NCBI GenBank assembly: GCA_903924405.1
Contig: CAIYBH010000024.1
Coordinates: 1-35,720, forward strand
DNA from: an uncultured Planctomycetaceae bacterium
Lineage (GTDB): Bacteria > Planctomycetota > Planctomycetia > Planctomycetales > Planctomycetaceae
Reading direction: 5' to 3'
DNA: 35,720 nucleotides
The translations under genes and the position numbers were made by a program. Below, one piece after another: positions 1-9,225 of this stretch; position 1 is the first letter of the stretch, and each line of letters opens with the position of its first letter. The notes under the pieces were generated by a model that saw nothing but the letters and a program-made list of their open reading frames with translations, was not told the origin of the DNA and ran no database searches.

Positions 1-886
1 AAATACCCGATTAAACTTGCACTCTCCGCTCGCTCTGGAAGTGCTCATGGGGGGAAGGTTGCCGGTCAGGCTGGGTTTCCTTTGTAAGTTCCACAAATCG
101 AGACACCAGATTTACAAAAAAGTTCGGTGGTTGCTGCCTTCGCCCCCTCCGACGGGGAATTGGCGTCATTGTCGTCAGAATGACTCATCCCTGTTATCGC
201 TTTGCTTACCCAGCAGCCGTAAGAAATGAAAGGGCTACCGTTCGCACGCCCAAACTCCCGCAATCGCCGATTGTGACCAACTGATCGCCTGCGGGTCGCG
301 TCAGGCCCTGCTGGATCTCATGGGCGGCGCGGAACAGGGGGAGTCCACGTGATGCTGCCAGGGGGGGGCTTCTTCCATGTCCGCACTCGCCGCGGGGGCT
401 TCCCGGCAAACTGAAAATTCACCGTTTTTTCGGGTTTTCATGGGGTTGAGGGTGAGAGTCTGTTTTGTGTTCAGTTTTTTTCTGGTTATCCTGTTTAACA
501 GAGCCACACTGGGGATTTGTCTGCGTTGATTGCTGGCAAGGACGCTCCTGCAGGAAGGAATCATCCGACGGGGAGACCACAACGACTTTCCCTGTCTGCT
601 TAGACTTTTTGTGAAGAATCCTGCAACATCCTGAACGCAGACGAGACTTCCATTTGTGGTTTGCCGGGAGCCTCCTTGAACAGTGTGCCATGTGTTTCCA
701 TTTGTATCGGTGTCGCTTCGTCGTGCACCGTTTTTCTATGAAACCTGGTTTGGGGTACTCTCAGTTCAGGATCGTCTCGCGTTCGCAGATCGTTCCACAG
801 CACATCATTTCGACCTCAGGCTAACTGCCGTTCACCACCGCTCTCTACCAGATCATCCGCATCAAAACACATTCGAGATTTTCGAC
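1..886. other. Gene-free left flank and upstream region of the symporter gene
   Basis: No open frame here has a recognisable domain, a good ribosome binding site or a codon pattern like the real genes. The stretch from about 421 to 600 on the + strand is rich in G and T, with several T runs, unlike the C/A-rich gaps in the right half. An eight-G tract lies near 361-368. I see no tRNA, no convincing riboswitch and no clear -35/-10 pair. It probably holds the promoter and leader of the symporter gene. Confidence 0.5.
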
Positions 887-2671
887 ATGGTCCCGAAGCA
901 CTTCCCTATTCCTCGATTTATCCCAGGCATTCTGCTGCTGTTGGGTGTCCTCGTAAACGCGTGTCCAGCCCAGGAGGCTTCTCCGCCTGATGCGGCGGCC
1001 GAGACAACAGCGGCGGTGTCTGACGATGCGGCCTCGCCTGCTGGTGATTCTCAGACGGAGGATACGGCCTCTGCGTCCGCGGAAGCTGAGGCCGCGGCAT
1101 CCGATACAACATCCATAGTCGCAGAAAAGCCAGGCGACTTGTTTGCCCTCATCAACGAGGAACTGGAGCCTGTGGACAAGTATTTTGAGGTTGTGAACAA
1201 GCAAGTTGGCGGCGTGATCTTTTTCCCCATTCCCCTCGGAGGCGGAAACAATATTCAGTTTGCGGTGCTGATTCTTGTCTTAGGTGCAGTTTTTTTCACG
1301 ATCTACATGGGCTTTATCAGTCTGCGTGGCTTTCGACACGCCATTGACGTGATTGCAGGCAAATATGACAACGCGAACTCTACAGGTGATGTCAGCCACT
1401 TTCAGGCGCTGACGACAGCACTCTCAGCAACCGTGGGGCTCGGAAACATTGCTGGTGTCACAACTGCCATTGCAATCGGCGGTCCTGGCGCTGCGTTCTG
1501 GATGGTGCTGGCTGGTTTTCTGGGGATGTCCTCCAAGTTTGTGGAGTGCACGCTTGGCCAGAAATACCGGGAAGTGCGTCCGGATGGCAGCATCATGGGC
1601 GGAGCGATGTACTACTTGTCGCGTGGCCTTGCTGAGCTTGGCCTGGCCCCTCTCGGGAAAGTATTTGCCGTCGCTTTCGCAGTACTCTGCATTGGTGGTT
1701 CTTTTGCCGGGGGAAACTCGTATCAGGTCAAAGGAAGTCTGGATGCCGTCGGCCAGACGATTCCGTTCTTCAACGAGAATCCGTGGGTTTATGGGCTGAT
1801 TATGCTGGTCCTGACCGCCATTGTGATCATCGGAGGCATCAAACGCATTGCCTCCACTGCTGATAAGATCGTGCCAATCATGTGCAGCGTTTATGTGCTC
1901 GCCGGATTGCTGATCCTCCTGAAAAATTACTCTGAAGTACCCGCCGCGTTTGCTGCGATTTTTTCATCTGCCTTCAGCCCGGACGCCTACCGCGGTGGGT
2001 TTGTGGGAGTGCTGGTGTGGGGGTTCAAGCGAGCTGCGTTTTCCAACGAAGCCGGGGTGGGATCAGCGGCGATCGCACATGCAGCAGCAAAGAGCGATTA
2101 TCCGATTCGGGAGGGAATTGTCGCTCTGCTTGAGCCATTCGTGGACACCATCGTCGTCTGCACAATGACCGCTCTGGTCATCGTGGTAACAGGTGCGTAC
2201 GACTACAAAAACCCTGAATTCCCAGCCGAATTCAAGGCGCAGTATGTGCTGGACGAAAATGGCGTTGCCACCGGAATCAAGGGGGCCGCACTGACGTCCC
2301 TCGCAATGGACAGTCAGATCCCCTACTTCAAGTACGTTCTGGCATTTGCCACCTTCATGTTCGCGTACAGCACAATGATTTCCTGGTCGTATTACGGCGA
2401 ACGTTGCTGGGCGTACCTGTTTGGTGACGGGGCGTCCATGATCTACCGGATCATCTTCCTTGTCTTCACTTTTCTCGGGTCTGTCGTTTCTGCCACCAAT
2501 GTGATGGACTTCGGAGACCTGATGATCTTCGGTATGATGCTGCCCAATATGCTGGGACTGTTTCTGCTGTCAGGTAAGGTCAAAGCCGATCTGCAGTCTT
2601 ACTGGGCAAAGCTGAAAAGTGGTGAAATGGATCGGGAACATCAGGAGAGAGTCCGCAATTCCAGTCGGTGA
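887..2671 (+). CDS. Sodium:alanine/glycine symporter family (AGCS) transporter
   Basis: Predicted inner-membrane amino-acid carrier of 594 residues that would import alanine or glycine with sodium. Family hallmarks are visible: GNIAGV followed by GGPGA in the first third, a GFKRAAFSNEAGVGSA block in the middle, and many hydrophobic segments. I chose the ATG at 887 rather than the upstream in-frame start at 683: it opens a signal-peptide-like segment (MVPKHFPIPRF then a hydrophobic core ending near CPAQ), while the 68 upstream codons look non-coding. Unusually, about 70 residues rich in Ala, Glu, Asp and Ser lie between that segment and the first transporter helix, so the family core starts near residue 110. 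The C-terminus is short and charged. Family assignment is firm; the exact substrate cannot be read from sequence. Confidence 0.93.
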   Translation: MVPKHFPIPRFIPGILLLLGVLVNACPAQEASPPDAAAETTAAVSDDAASPAGDSQTEDTASASAEAEAAASDTTSIVAEKPGDLFALINEELEPVDKYFEVVNKQVGGVIFFPIPLGGGNNIQFAVLILVLGAVFFTIYMGFISLRGFRHAIDVIAGKYDNANSTGDVSHFQALTTALSATVGLGNIAGVTTAIAIGGPGAAFWMVLAGFLGMSSKFVECTLGQKYREVRPDGSIMGGAMYYLSRGLAELGLAPLGKVFAVAFAVLCIGGSFAGGNSYQVKGSLDAVGQTIPFFNENPWVYGLIMLVLTAIVIIGGIKRIASTADKIVPIMCSVYVLAGLLILLKNYSEVPAAFAAIFSSAFSPDAYRGGFVGVLVWGFKRAAFSNEAGVGSAAIAHAAAKSDYPIREGIVALLEPFVDTIVVCTMTALVIVVTGAYDYKNPEFPAEFKAQYVLDENGVATGIKGAALTSLAMDSQIPYFKYVLAFATFMFAYSTMISWSYYGERCWAYLFGDGASMIYRIIFLVFTFLGSVVSATNVMDFGDLMIFGMMLPNMLGLFLLSGKVKADLQSYWAKLKSGEMDREHQERVRNSSR

Positions 2672-2695
2672 CTCATCTGTTGATTGAGGACAGGA

Positions 2696-2728
2696 ACCGG
2701 AGTTCACTGCGCATCCCCGAACTCCGGT
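2696..2728 (+). terminator. Perfect 10-bp hairpin downstream of the symporter gene
   Basis: ACCGGAGTTC at 2696-2705 pairs perfectly with GAACTCCGGT at 2719-2728 across a 13-base loop, 25 bases after the symporter stop codon. No T run follows, so it is not a classical intrinsic terminator; it may stabilise the 3' end or attenuate read-through into ybeY. A second small palindrome, CGGCAGTCCTGCCG, follows near 2758. Confidence 0.35.
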
Positions 2729-2872
2729 ATCTCCCTGCTCTTTCGCAGGCTTGATTCCCGGCAGTCCTGCCGTCTCCTGAAGGCCTGAAGGCCCGGATCT
2801 TCGCAAGGGCCGTTTTTCACACTCAGGGCCATCCGGCTTCACGTCAGAGCTGGCAGTCCAACAGAAGTCGCT

Positions 2873-3478
2873 ATGTTTGAGATTGATATCAGCAACCAGC
2901 AGGATCTGATTCCTGTCGATACAGAGCAGCTGCGAAAGGCTGTGCTGGTCGCATTGAAACTGGAGGCCGTTCAATCAGCGGTGCTCAGTATTTCCATCGT
3001 CGACAATCCGACGATACACGAGGTCAATCGCGAGCATCTGCAGCACGACTATCCAACTGATGTGATCAGCTTTCAGCTCGATTTTTCCAAAGACGGTCTG
3101 CCGGAGGACGCCACGGAAGAGTACGAAGCAGATGATGAGGCCCCGGATCGCCCGGACCAGGGCGGCTTCACAGACGTCGAAGTCGAAGGTGAAAGATCAG
3201 AGGCGACGAACGAGGTCGCTGACCCGCGTCCTGCGTGTGGTGCCTTCATCGAAGGTGAGATTATCGCCAGTGCAGAGATGGCCGACCAGATGGCAGCCGA
3301 GGGACACTGGAGCACCGCCAGCGAGTTGCTGCTTTACGTTGTCCACGGATTGCTGCACATTTGCGGCTATGACGACCTGACGGCACCGGAAAAAGCCGTC
3401 ATGCGATCCCGGGAAAAGTGTATTCTCGAATCGCTCGGTCTGCACCCAGTCTATCCGCAGGATGAAGAGCTCCACTAG
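2873..3478 (+). CDS. ybeY: Endoribonuclease YbeY (rRNA maturation factor)
   Basis: Predicted metal-dependent RNase of 201 residues acting in 16S rRNA 3' processing and ribosome quality control in the cytoplasm. The family signature is HGLLHICGYDD at 158-168, preceded by the conserved PTDVISFQ block (61-68) and GEIIASAE (128-135). Two features are odd. The third zinc ligand, normally His ten residues after the first His, is Asp168. About 50 acidic, low-complexity residues (roughly 72-125, rich in Glu, Asp and Gly) are inserted between the DVISF and GEI blocks, so the protein is longer than the usual ~150-160 residues. The gene follows the symporter on the same strand after about 200 bases. The start at 2873 gives the expected N-terminus. 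Identity is secure; activity with the changed ligand is unproven. Confidence 0.9.
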   Translation: MFEIDISNQQDLIPVDTEQLRKAVLVALKLEAVQSAVLSISIVDNPTIHEVNREHLQHDYPTDVISFQLDFSKDGLPEDATEEYEADDEAPDRPDQGGFTDVEVEGERSEATNEVADPRPACGAFIEGEIIASAEMADQMAAEGHWSTASELLLYVVHGLLHICGYDDLTAPEKAVMRSREKCILESLGLHPVYPQDEELH

Positions 3479-3705
3479 CACCACAGCGCGAGTGGATTTT
3501 GATGCTGCAATCGGCGTGCATGACTGCTGACGACTGACCACCCGGAATAAAAAAACGCAACAAGGTCGAATTTTTTGATCCAGTCACGCTGATCCGCGTT
3601 TCCATGCAGATAGCGGTTCCCTGGTTCCTGCGTAGAAGTTTCAGGGACTTCCGCAGTTCCAGAATCTCAAGGGATTTCACGGCCGACGGCTTTTCTGGAC
3701 GCACT

Positions 3706-4287
3706 ATGACACGTCAATTTGACGACAAGCTCCCGCCATCCCAGTCTATCGTGAAACATGCCAGTCAGCGGGCAGAACTCCCCGATGTGATCCAACCCCT
3801 GACGGATCTCCCGGAAGCGGCCATCTTCAACGGAATCAGAAGGTCGTCGCATTCCGTATCGGGAGATCGGGACTATCTGCGAGATACTGTTTCAGCCCCG
3901 CAAGCGGCGAAACGAACTCGGCGTGGTCCATTTCTTCTTGGCATGGCCTCATCTGCAACCGGTATCGGAATCGTGCTCTGTATCGCCTTTGGGCTGGTAC
4001 AGTTGCGTCGATTCGCCGGAGATCTTTCCACACTACTCCTGAGCAGTCTGATGATCTTCAGCGTCCTGCTGATTGGTTCGGGTTTCGGGATGATGGTGCT
4101 TTCTGCAGCCGTCTTTGACCATCAGGAATTTGATCGTCTCGCTCAGGCCGGACACATCACCGCCATGGACTCATGTGCATTGTCCGCTGCCGTTCCGCCG
4201 GAATCAGCAGATCGCGATTTCCCGACAGCGACTGAAACGTTGACATTGACACCGAACGCCAACGTTTCATCTCCCAACCACTTCTGA
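3706..4287 (+). CDS. Hypothetical two-helix membrane protein
   Basis: I do not recognise this protein (193 residues from ATG 3706; an in-frame start at 3604 would add 34 residues). It has a hydrophilic N-terminal half with no motif I know, then two adjacent membrane helices, around residues 82-100 (GIGIVLCIAFGLVQL) and 107-140 (LLLSSLMIFSVLLIGSG), and a polar tail of about 50 residues. This suggests a small inner-membrane protein with both ends on the same side. It lies 227 bases after ybeY on the same strand and converges with the PQQ-like gene. Codon use resembles its neighbours, which supports it being real. Function unknown. Confidence 0.6.
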   Translation: MTRQFDDKLPPSQSIVKHASQRAELPDVIQPLTDLPEAAIFNGIRRSSHSVSGDRDYLRDTVSAPQAAKRTRRGPFLLGMASSATGIGIVLCIAFGLVQLRRFAGDLSTLLLSSLMIFSVLLIGSGFGMMVLSAAVFDHQEFDRLAQAGHITAMDSCALSAAVPPESADRDFPTATETLTLTPNANVSSPNHF

Positions 4288-4319
4288 AGGCCCATCGCAG
4301 GCAGGGCTGTGGGATGTAC

Positions 4320-4376
4320 GGGCAGACAGGCCATTTCCCGGTCAGGCTGCAGGACAACCGGGGATAAATGCCTGCC
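4320..4376. terminator. Large imperfect hairpin between convergent genes
   Basis: Nested inverted repeats lie in the 154-base gap between two converging stop codons: GGCAG (4321-4325) with CTGCC (4372-4376), CATTT (4332-4336) with AAATG (4366-4370), and CCCGGT (4337-4342) with ACCGGG (4357-4362). Together they can fold into one bulged stem. There is no long T run on either strand. Its place suggests a bidirectional terminator, but this is weak evidence. Confidence 0.35.
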
Positions 4377-4441
4377 GAAAGCACTGGTTTCGACGCGTCT
4401 TGAACGCTGCGAAAGAAATACCAACGGCTCTCCCTGCGAAC

Positions 4442-6169
4442 CTATGGATTTTCCGCCAATGAGGGAAGTGACTTCAGTGGTAATTCCAGGCAGGCGGCTT
4501 CCAGTTCACTTCTTACCAGCAGATAGTTTCCTGCAAGGCACAGATTGTTCCAGCATACGCCACCGATCGTCCGAATGACTGCCAATTCGCGGTATTCGTT
4601 TGGGTTCGCATCCAGCAGAAACAACTCGCCCTCTTCGCTGTGCACCAACAGGATTTTCCCCACCAGCAGCAGTTGACCATGTCCGAATCGGCCACGCCGC
4701 TTCCACTTTTGTTCTCCATCAGAAAGCCTGACACATTCCATGAAACCATTGGAGATGCAGTAGGCGTGGTCATCAGAGATAACGGGACTGGTGAGTTTTG
4801 TCTTCAGGACGCGACTACTGTTCCAGACACCGCTGGCAGTCCAGGCACCATCCTTCTGTTCAAGATGAATTCGATCTCCTCCACCGTCCGGATATCCCTT
4901 GCTGACCAGAATATCAGTTTCCGAGATTGGCAGGACCTGAGAGGTATTGGCCGCTCCATCGGACTGCCCCGGCCGGGAAAATGTCCACAGCACCTTTCCA
5001 GTGTCGGGCTCAAACCCCATCACCTGAGTTTCTGCGGTCAACAGAATCTGACGGGTTCCGGCGATATCCGTGAGGATCGGGGATCCGTAGGCAATCATTT
5101 CACTGCCGCCTTTCCAGCGAAGCGTACCGGTTGCCAGATCAAACGCCAGCAATGTGGCACGTTTCGCTCCCGCAGGACCACCACCGCAGATGACAACCGT
5201 GTCATCGACGATCAAGGGGGCGGCGGACCGTCCCCAGGCCAGCGTCGTGTTGGATTCATAACGCGTAATCAGTCCATCGCTGTCTGTGGATTCGCCGAGT
5301 GTAATTCCGAGTGTTTCGTTGAGGTCGTGCTGCCAGACGACGGATCCATCATTTCCATTCAGGCAGACGAGGTTTCCCACGGCCCCAACTGCGTAGACCA
5401 GCCCTCGATGAATGGTCGGCGTGGAACGCGGACCGATCCGGCCCAGCTTCATCGTGTCCAGATGCCTTGCGGAAAATTCATACACCCACTGCAACTGACC
5501 AGTCGCCACCTCGTAACACGTGACACATTCCAGAATGCCGCGCTGCTCCATCGTGACGGCGTAGCCATTCCTGGAAACAAAACCGCTCCAGCCCTCACCC
5601 ACAGGCTGCTTCCAGACGACGCGGATCTGCCCCGGCAGATCATCGGTGATTAACTCTGCGTTCACACGCCCCACCTGGTCTGTACCCAGAAATCGGGGAA
5701 AGTCGTCCACCGTTTCAGTCAGCAGATCAAGCTGCGGTTCAGTCTTAACCACGGCCATATCGGGAAGTGGTTTTGTCTTCACTGTCCAGACAGGCTCGAA
5801 GCGAACAACGTTCGTGTCTCCACCGTGAATCGGTCGGAACACGCGAAAGAACATCACCGGGAGCAGCAACAGCAGGAACGACGCGATCAACCGATTACGC
5901 CACAGCCAGCGACTGCGAAACAGAAACCAGATCAGCCACATCAACAACAGGCTAAAGACAGCAGCCAGCGTGGCCATCATGATGACATCCAGCCCCAGAT
6001 GAATGGCATCTTCAATTTCACTGACGTAACGATGGCTCAGTACGATTGCGAGGCAGGCGAGCACTGTGACAGCAAGTGGATAGACGGGGCGCCGCCCCCG
6101 ATTCAATGAGGGCGAGACAACCTGCAGTGCCTGAGCGTCCGTGGATGCGGGCGTGGATTCAGAATTCAT
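4442..6169 (-). CDS. Membrane-anchored PQQ-like beta-propeller repeat protein
   Basis: A 575-residue protein with three hydrophobic helices near the N-terminus (about residues 30-100), followed by an extracytoplasmic beta-propeller of the PQQ/quinoprotein type. Repeats are marked by segments such as GQLQWVY, GSVVWQH, GTLRWKG, GKVLWTF and GEQKWKR, the tryptophan docking motif of such blades. The opening DFPRFLGTDQVG resembles the FRG/FRGxD entry seen in planctomycete paralogues. No dehydrogenase active site is evident, so a binding or scaffold role is more likely than enzymatic PQQ chemistry. I chose the ATG at 6169 because GAGAAAG lies 8 bases upstream; a start at 6283 would add 38 residues lacking features. 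A second PQQ-like gene lies at 12308-13516. Confidence 0.85.
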   Translation of the reverse strand: MNSESTPASTDAQALQVVSPSLNRGRRPVYPLAVTVLACLAIVLSHRYVSEIEDAIHLGLDVIMMATLAAVFSLLLMWLIWFLFRSRWLWRNRLIASFLLLLLPVMFFRVFRPIHGGDTNVVRFEPVWTVKTKPLPDMAVVKTEPQLDLLTETVDDFPRFLGTDQVGRVNAELITDDLPGQIRVVWKQPVGEGWSGFVSRNGYAVTMEQRGILECVTCYEVATGQLQWVYEFSARHLDTMKLGRIGPRSTPTIHRGLVYAVGAVGNLVCLNGNDGSVVWQHDLNETLGITLGESTDSDGLITRYESNTTLAWGRSAAPLIVDDTVVICGGGPAGAKRATLLAFDLATGTLRWKGGSEMIAYGSPILTDIAGTRQILLTAETQVMGFEPDTGKVLWTFSRPGQSDGAANTSQVLPISETDILVSKGYPDGGGDRIHLEQKDGAWTASGVWNSSRVLKTKLTSPVISDDHAYCISNGFMECVRLSDGEQKWKRRGRFGHGQLLLVGKILLVHSEEGELFLLDANPNEYRELAVIRTIGGVCWNNLCLAGNYLLVRSELEAACLELPLKSLPSLAENP

Positions 6170-6646
6170 GACATCGACTTTCTCAGAAACAGTCACTGGT
6201 CTCGATACACCCATCCAAAGGTGCAGGAAGATTTCGCACCTGAGCATCCATGATGCTTCACGGGAAACATTCGTGTGTCGCAAAATCCTGTTTCGACAGT
6301 CGACACGGCAGAGGCGATCACCGGCCCCCGCCCCTTAATGCACGGATCATTCACAACCCGTCTCAGGGATTCAAGTCCGCTTCTGAATTCCCGACGAGTC
6401 CGCAGGAATTCAGCCCACGCCACTCTCAAATGAATCGAAAATCCGGCGGGACAGTATACCCCCCTTTCCATCTTCGCCCCGGAAATCTTTCCCAGGTGCC
6501 TGGATAGCCCCGGGAGTGTTTCCGAATATCAGAGTCTGCTCCCGCACCCGGCACGAGGGCATCGTCAGCAGACACTGCCGGAATTCCGCCTGGATGTTTC
6601 CCGGAGAACCACCTATCCTGCACACGAATCTCTTACCCGCCAGAGG
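6170..6646. other. Divergent intergenic region
   Basis: This 477-base gap separates the outward-facing PQQ-like gene and folP and must hold both promoters. ORFs crossing it have no recognisable domain. I could not pick out a convincing -35/-10 pair, and I see no repeat or RNA structure that stands out. Confidence 0.5.
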
Positions 6647-7507
6647 ATGATGTCGATGAGCTGTCCATGGATCCTGCGCACTCGTAATCTGACTCGTGAT
6701 AAACTTCCCATTCTGATGGGAATTCTGAATGTCACGCCGGACAGCTTTTCAGACGGTGGGCAGTTCAACACCGTTGATCTCGCGGTGGCTCGTGGACTTG
6801 CCATGGAAGCGGAAGGCGCCGACATTCTGGACATCGGCGGTGAATCAACCCGTCCGGGTGCTGATCCCGTCAGCACCGACGAAGAACTGCGACGCACCAT
6901 TCCGGTGATTCGCCGACTGGCCACAGAAATCCGGATTCCCATCAGCATCGACACCACTAAGGCCGAAGTTGCGAGGCAGGCACTGGACGCCGGCGCAGAA
7001 ATCGTCAACGATATTTCCGGACTTACGTTCGACCCTGACATGCTCGAAATCTGCCGACAGCAGGATGCCGGAATCTGCGTGATGCACATCCAGGGCACTC
7101 CGCAGACCATGCAACTGAAACCGACATACACGGATGTCGTTGCCGAAGTAGCTGAGTTTCTGCAGCAGCAGGTTGATCGCTGCCTGATGGCTGGAATTCC
7201 CCCGGAACGCATGTGTATCGATCCGGGAATCGGATTCGGCAAAACAGCAGAACACAACCTCGAGCTGCTGCGATCCGTCTCTACACTGCAGCGACTGCTT
7301 CGGCGTCCGGTACTGATCGGACACTCGCGAAAACGCTTCCTTTCAAAAATTCTGGGACGCCCTGTCGAAGAACGACTTGCCGGAACAATCGGGATTGCCA
7401 TCGGCCTTGCAGCCGCCGGCTGTGACATCCTGCGGATCCATGACGTGCAGCCGATTCGAGACGCTCTGGTCGCCTGGCAATCTCTGCAGACGTCAGCCCC
7501 TGAATAG
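6647..7507 (+). CDS. folP: Dihydropteroate synthase
   Basis: Cytoplasmic folate enzyme (286 residues) joining 6-hydroxymethyl-dihydropterin pyrophosphate to p-aminobenzoate; the target of sulfonamides. The signature loops are all present: MGILNVTPDSFSDGG (24-38), GGESTRPGA, SIDTTKAEVA with VNDISG, DPGIGFGK and the C-terminal GHSRKRFL. Length matches the family. It is the first gene of a compact + strand run: maf begins 8 bases after its stop codon, so the two are probably co-transcribed. Several ATG codons are clustered at the start; MMSM at 6647 is used, but a start one to three codons later is possible. Confidence 0.97.
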   Translation: MMSMSCPWILRTRNLTRDKLPILMGILNVTPDSFSDGGQFNTVDLAVARGLAMEAEGADILDIGGESTRPGADPVSTDEELRRTIPVIRRLATEIRIPISIDTTKAEVARQALDAGAEIVNDISGLTFDPDMLEICRQQDAGICVMHIQGTPQTMQLKPTYTDVVAEVAEFLQQQVDRCLMAGIPPERMCIDPGIGFGKTAEHNLELLRSVSTLQRLLRRPVLIGHSRKRFLSKILGRPVEERLAGTIGIAIGLAAAGCDILRIHDVQPIRDALVAWQSLQTSAPE

Positions 7508-7515
7508 GCCACAAC

Positions 7516-8289
7516 ATGCCCGCACTCTCCGAAAGTCCTGCCCCTCCACTTCCCCCGATCGACCACCAACGCATCATCGTTCTGGGATCCCGTTCTCCGC
7601 GTCGTCGAGAACTCCTCGGCTCTATGACCGGCCCCGATCATCTGCACATTCTGCCCCCGTCAAGCGCGGCAGAACCTGGATTTGACTCCCTGACTGCGGA
7701 CACGCAGATCCGTCAGCGACTGCTGGAAATTGTCACACTGAAACATCAGGATGTCTGTCGACAGGTGCCTCAGCAACCGTGGTACTCTGTAGAACGCCCG
7801 CCGATCGTTGTCGTCGCTGACACAACTGTGGTGACCGGTCCTGCTGATGGTCAACGACAAGTTCTCGGACAACCGAACTCAGAGCACTGGCAGTCGGAGG
7901 TTCGTGAGTGGTTGCAGTCCAGACTTTCCGGAACAACTCATGAGGTCTGGACAGCGGTCCTCGTATCTCTTGGCAATCAGGTACGGCAAGCTGTTGTCCG
8001 GTCCCGAGTCACCTTTGCCTCGATTTCCGACGCCGACCTCGACTGGTACCTTTCCACGAACGAATCTCCCGGGAAAGCCGGTGGCTATGCGATTCAGGGA
8101 TTTGCTGCCGCTTTTGTCACTCATCTGGATGGCAGCCTGACCAACGTCATCGGGCTCCCACTGCTGGAAACCATGGCTTTGATTCAGAGTCTTTCAGAGA
8201 AAAACTCTCCAAAGCACCAGGACACAGCGTTTCAGAGCCCATGCGGCCTCGACGACTACTCAACACCACCCGGCAGCCCGCGGAATTAG
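7516..8289 (+). CDS. maf: Maf-like nucleoside triphosphate pyrophosphatase
   Basis: Predicted house-cleaning pyrophosphatase that hydrolyses non-canonical or UTP/dTTP-type nucleotides to the monophosphate; Maf proteins are also linked to septum inhibition. The phosphate-binding motif SRSPRRREL is at residues 25-33, the metal-binding Asp in VVADTTVV near 102, and the KAGGYAIQG motif near 190, which is the form usual in YhdE-type (dTTP/UTP) members. At 257 residues it is longer than the typical 190-210: there is extra sequence between the first two motifs and a polar tail of about 30 residues. It starts 8 bases after folP and is followed within 32 bases by the ATP-grasp gene. Confidence 0.92.
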   Translation: MPALSESPAPPLPPIDHQRIIVLGSRSPRRRELLGSMTGPDHLHILPPSSAAEPGFDSLTADTQIRQRLLEIVTLKHQDVCRQVPQQPWYSVERPPIVVVADTTVVTGPADGQRQVLGQPNSEHWQSEVREWLQSRLSGTTHEVWTAVLVSLGNQVRQAVVRSRVTFASISDADLDWYLSTNESPGKAGGYAIQGFAAAFVTHLDGSLTNVIGLPLLETMALIQSLSEKNSPKHQDTAFQSPCGLDDYSTPPGSPRN

Positions 8290-8320
8290 CGGGGCCCACA
8301 ATTTTTCCCGGAGAGCCTCC

Positions 8321-9184
8321 GTGCAGCGTATCTGTTTTCTCACGATGGACAGCCTGCAGGACTTCGTAGCCTACGATCATCTGGTCGTCGATCTGCTGCG
8401 TCGGGCCGGGATTCATGTCCAGGAAGTGTCCTGGCGCAACCCCGATGTTTGCTGGGACGACTATCGCCTCGTCGTGATTCGATCGACCTGGGATTATCAA
8501 CAGGCGCCTTTTAAGTTTCTCGAGGCGCTGGAACACATTCATCGTTCCTCCGCCACACTGCTGAATTCGCTGGAAATCGTCCGCTGGAATCTCCGCAAAC
8601 TGTACCTGCAGGCCATTGAAGCAGAAGGCTCAGCGATCGTCCCGACACTCTGGCTCACATCCCCCGGCGTACAGGAGTTGCGGGACCTGTTCTCTCGTCT
8701 CAATGTCAGCGAACTCGTCGTGAAGCCGGTCATTGGTGCGAATGCGGACAATGCATTTCGGTTGACTGCGACGACATCCGAAACTGAGCTTCTGCGTGCA
8801 GCAAGCGCTTTTCAGGGCAGCATCGCTCTGGCTCAGCCATTTATCCGCAGTGTTATCGAACTTGGCGAATACTCGCTGATCTTCTTCGATGGTCAGTTCA
8901 GCCATGCCGTCCTGAAAACTCCGAAAGCAGGTGATTTCCGAGTCCAGGAAGAACATGGTGCCAACATTCAGCCGGTGACGCCGTCTCAGGAACTGGTGGA
9001 GTTCGCTGAGCAATGCCACAAAGCAATCCCCGACGCAACACTGTACTCAAGAGTCGACCTGGTGCTGCTGGAAAATCAACAGCCCGCCGTCATGGAGCTG
9101 GAACTGATTGAACCGTCGCTGTACCTGGCGTTTGACGAATTGGCTGCAGAGCGATTTGCCAGGGCAATCTGCCGCCGCCTGTGA
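8321..9184 (+). CDS. ATP-grasp domain protein (glutathione-synthetase/RimK-like)
   Basis: A 287-residue protein of an ATP-grasp family typified by a RSTWDYQ motif (residue 50 region) followed by a segment giving NSLEIVRWNLRKLYL, then the ATP-binding VVKPVIGANADNAFRL and the metal-binding end MELELIEPSLYL. Such enzymes ligate a carboxylate to an amine or thiol using ATP; the substrates of this subfamily are not known to me. The start is GTG at 8321, with GGAGAG seven bases or so upstream and no better ATG. It lies 31 bases after maf, making it the probable third gene of the folP-maf transcript. There is no peptide or glutathione gene nearby to hint at the product. Confidence 0.85.
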   Translation: MQRICFLTMDSLQDFVAYDHLVVDLLRRAGIHVQEVSWRNPDVCWDDYRLVVIRSTWDYQQAPFKFLEALEHIHRSSATLLNSLEIVRWNLRKLYLQAIEAEGSAIVPTLWLTSPGVQELRDLFSRLNVSELVVKPVIGANADNAFRLTATTSETELLRAASAFQGSIALAQPFIRSVIELGEYSLIFFDGQFSHAVLKTPKAGDFRVQEEHGANIQPVTPSQELVEFAEQCHKAIPDATLYSRVDLVLLENQQPAVMELELIEPSLYLAFDELAAERFARAICRRL

Positions 9185-9225
9185 TCACGAGTGCGTCTGA
9201 ACCGCCTGTGAGTCCCGTCAGCCGT

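Noticed and set aside
1..682. Several 60-90 codon frames on both strands at the left end
   Set aside because: They overlap one another in different frames and lack start signals, domains or consistent codon use.
6613..7647. 344-codon antisense frame over folP
   Set aside because: Overlaps the conserved FolP gene; Ser/Arg-rich without any domain.
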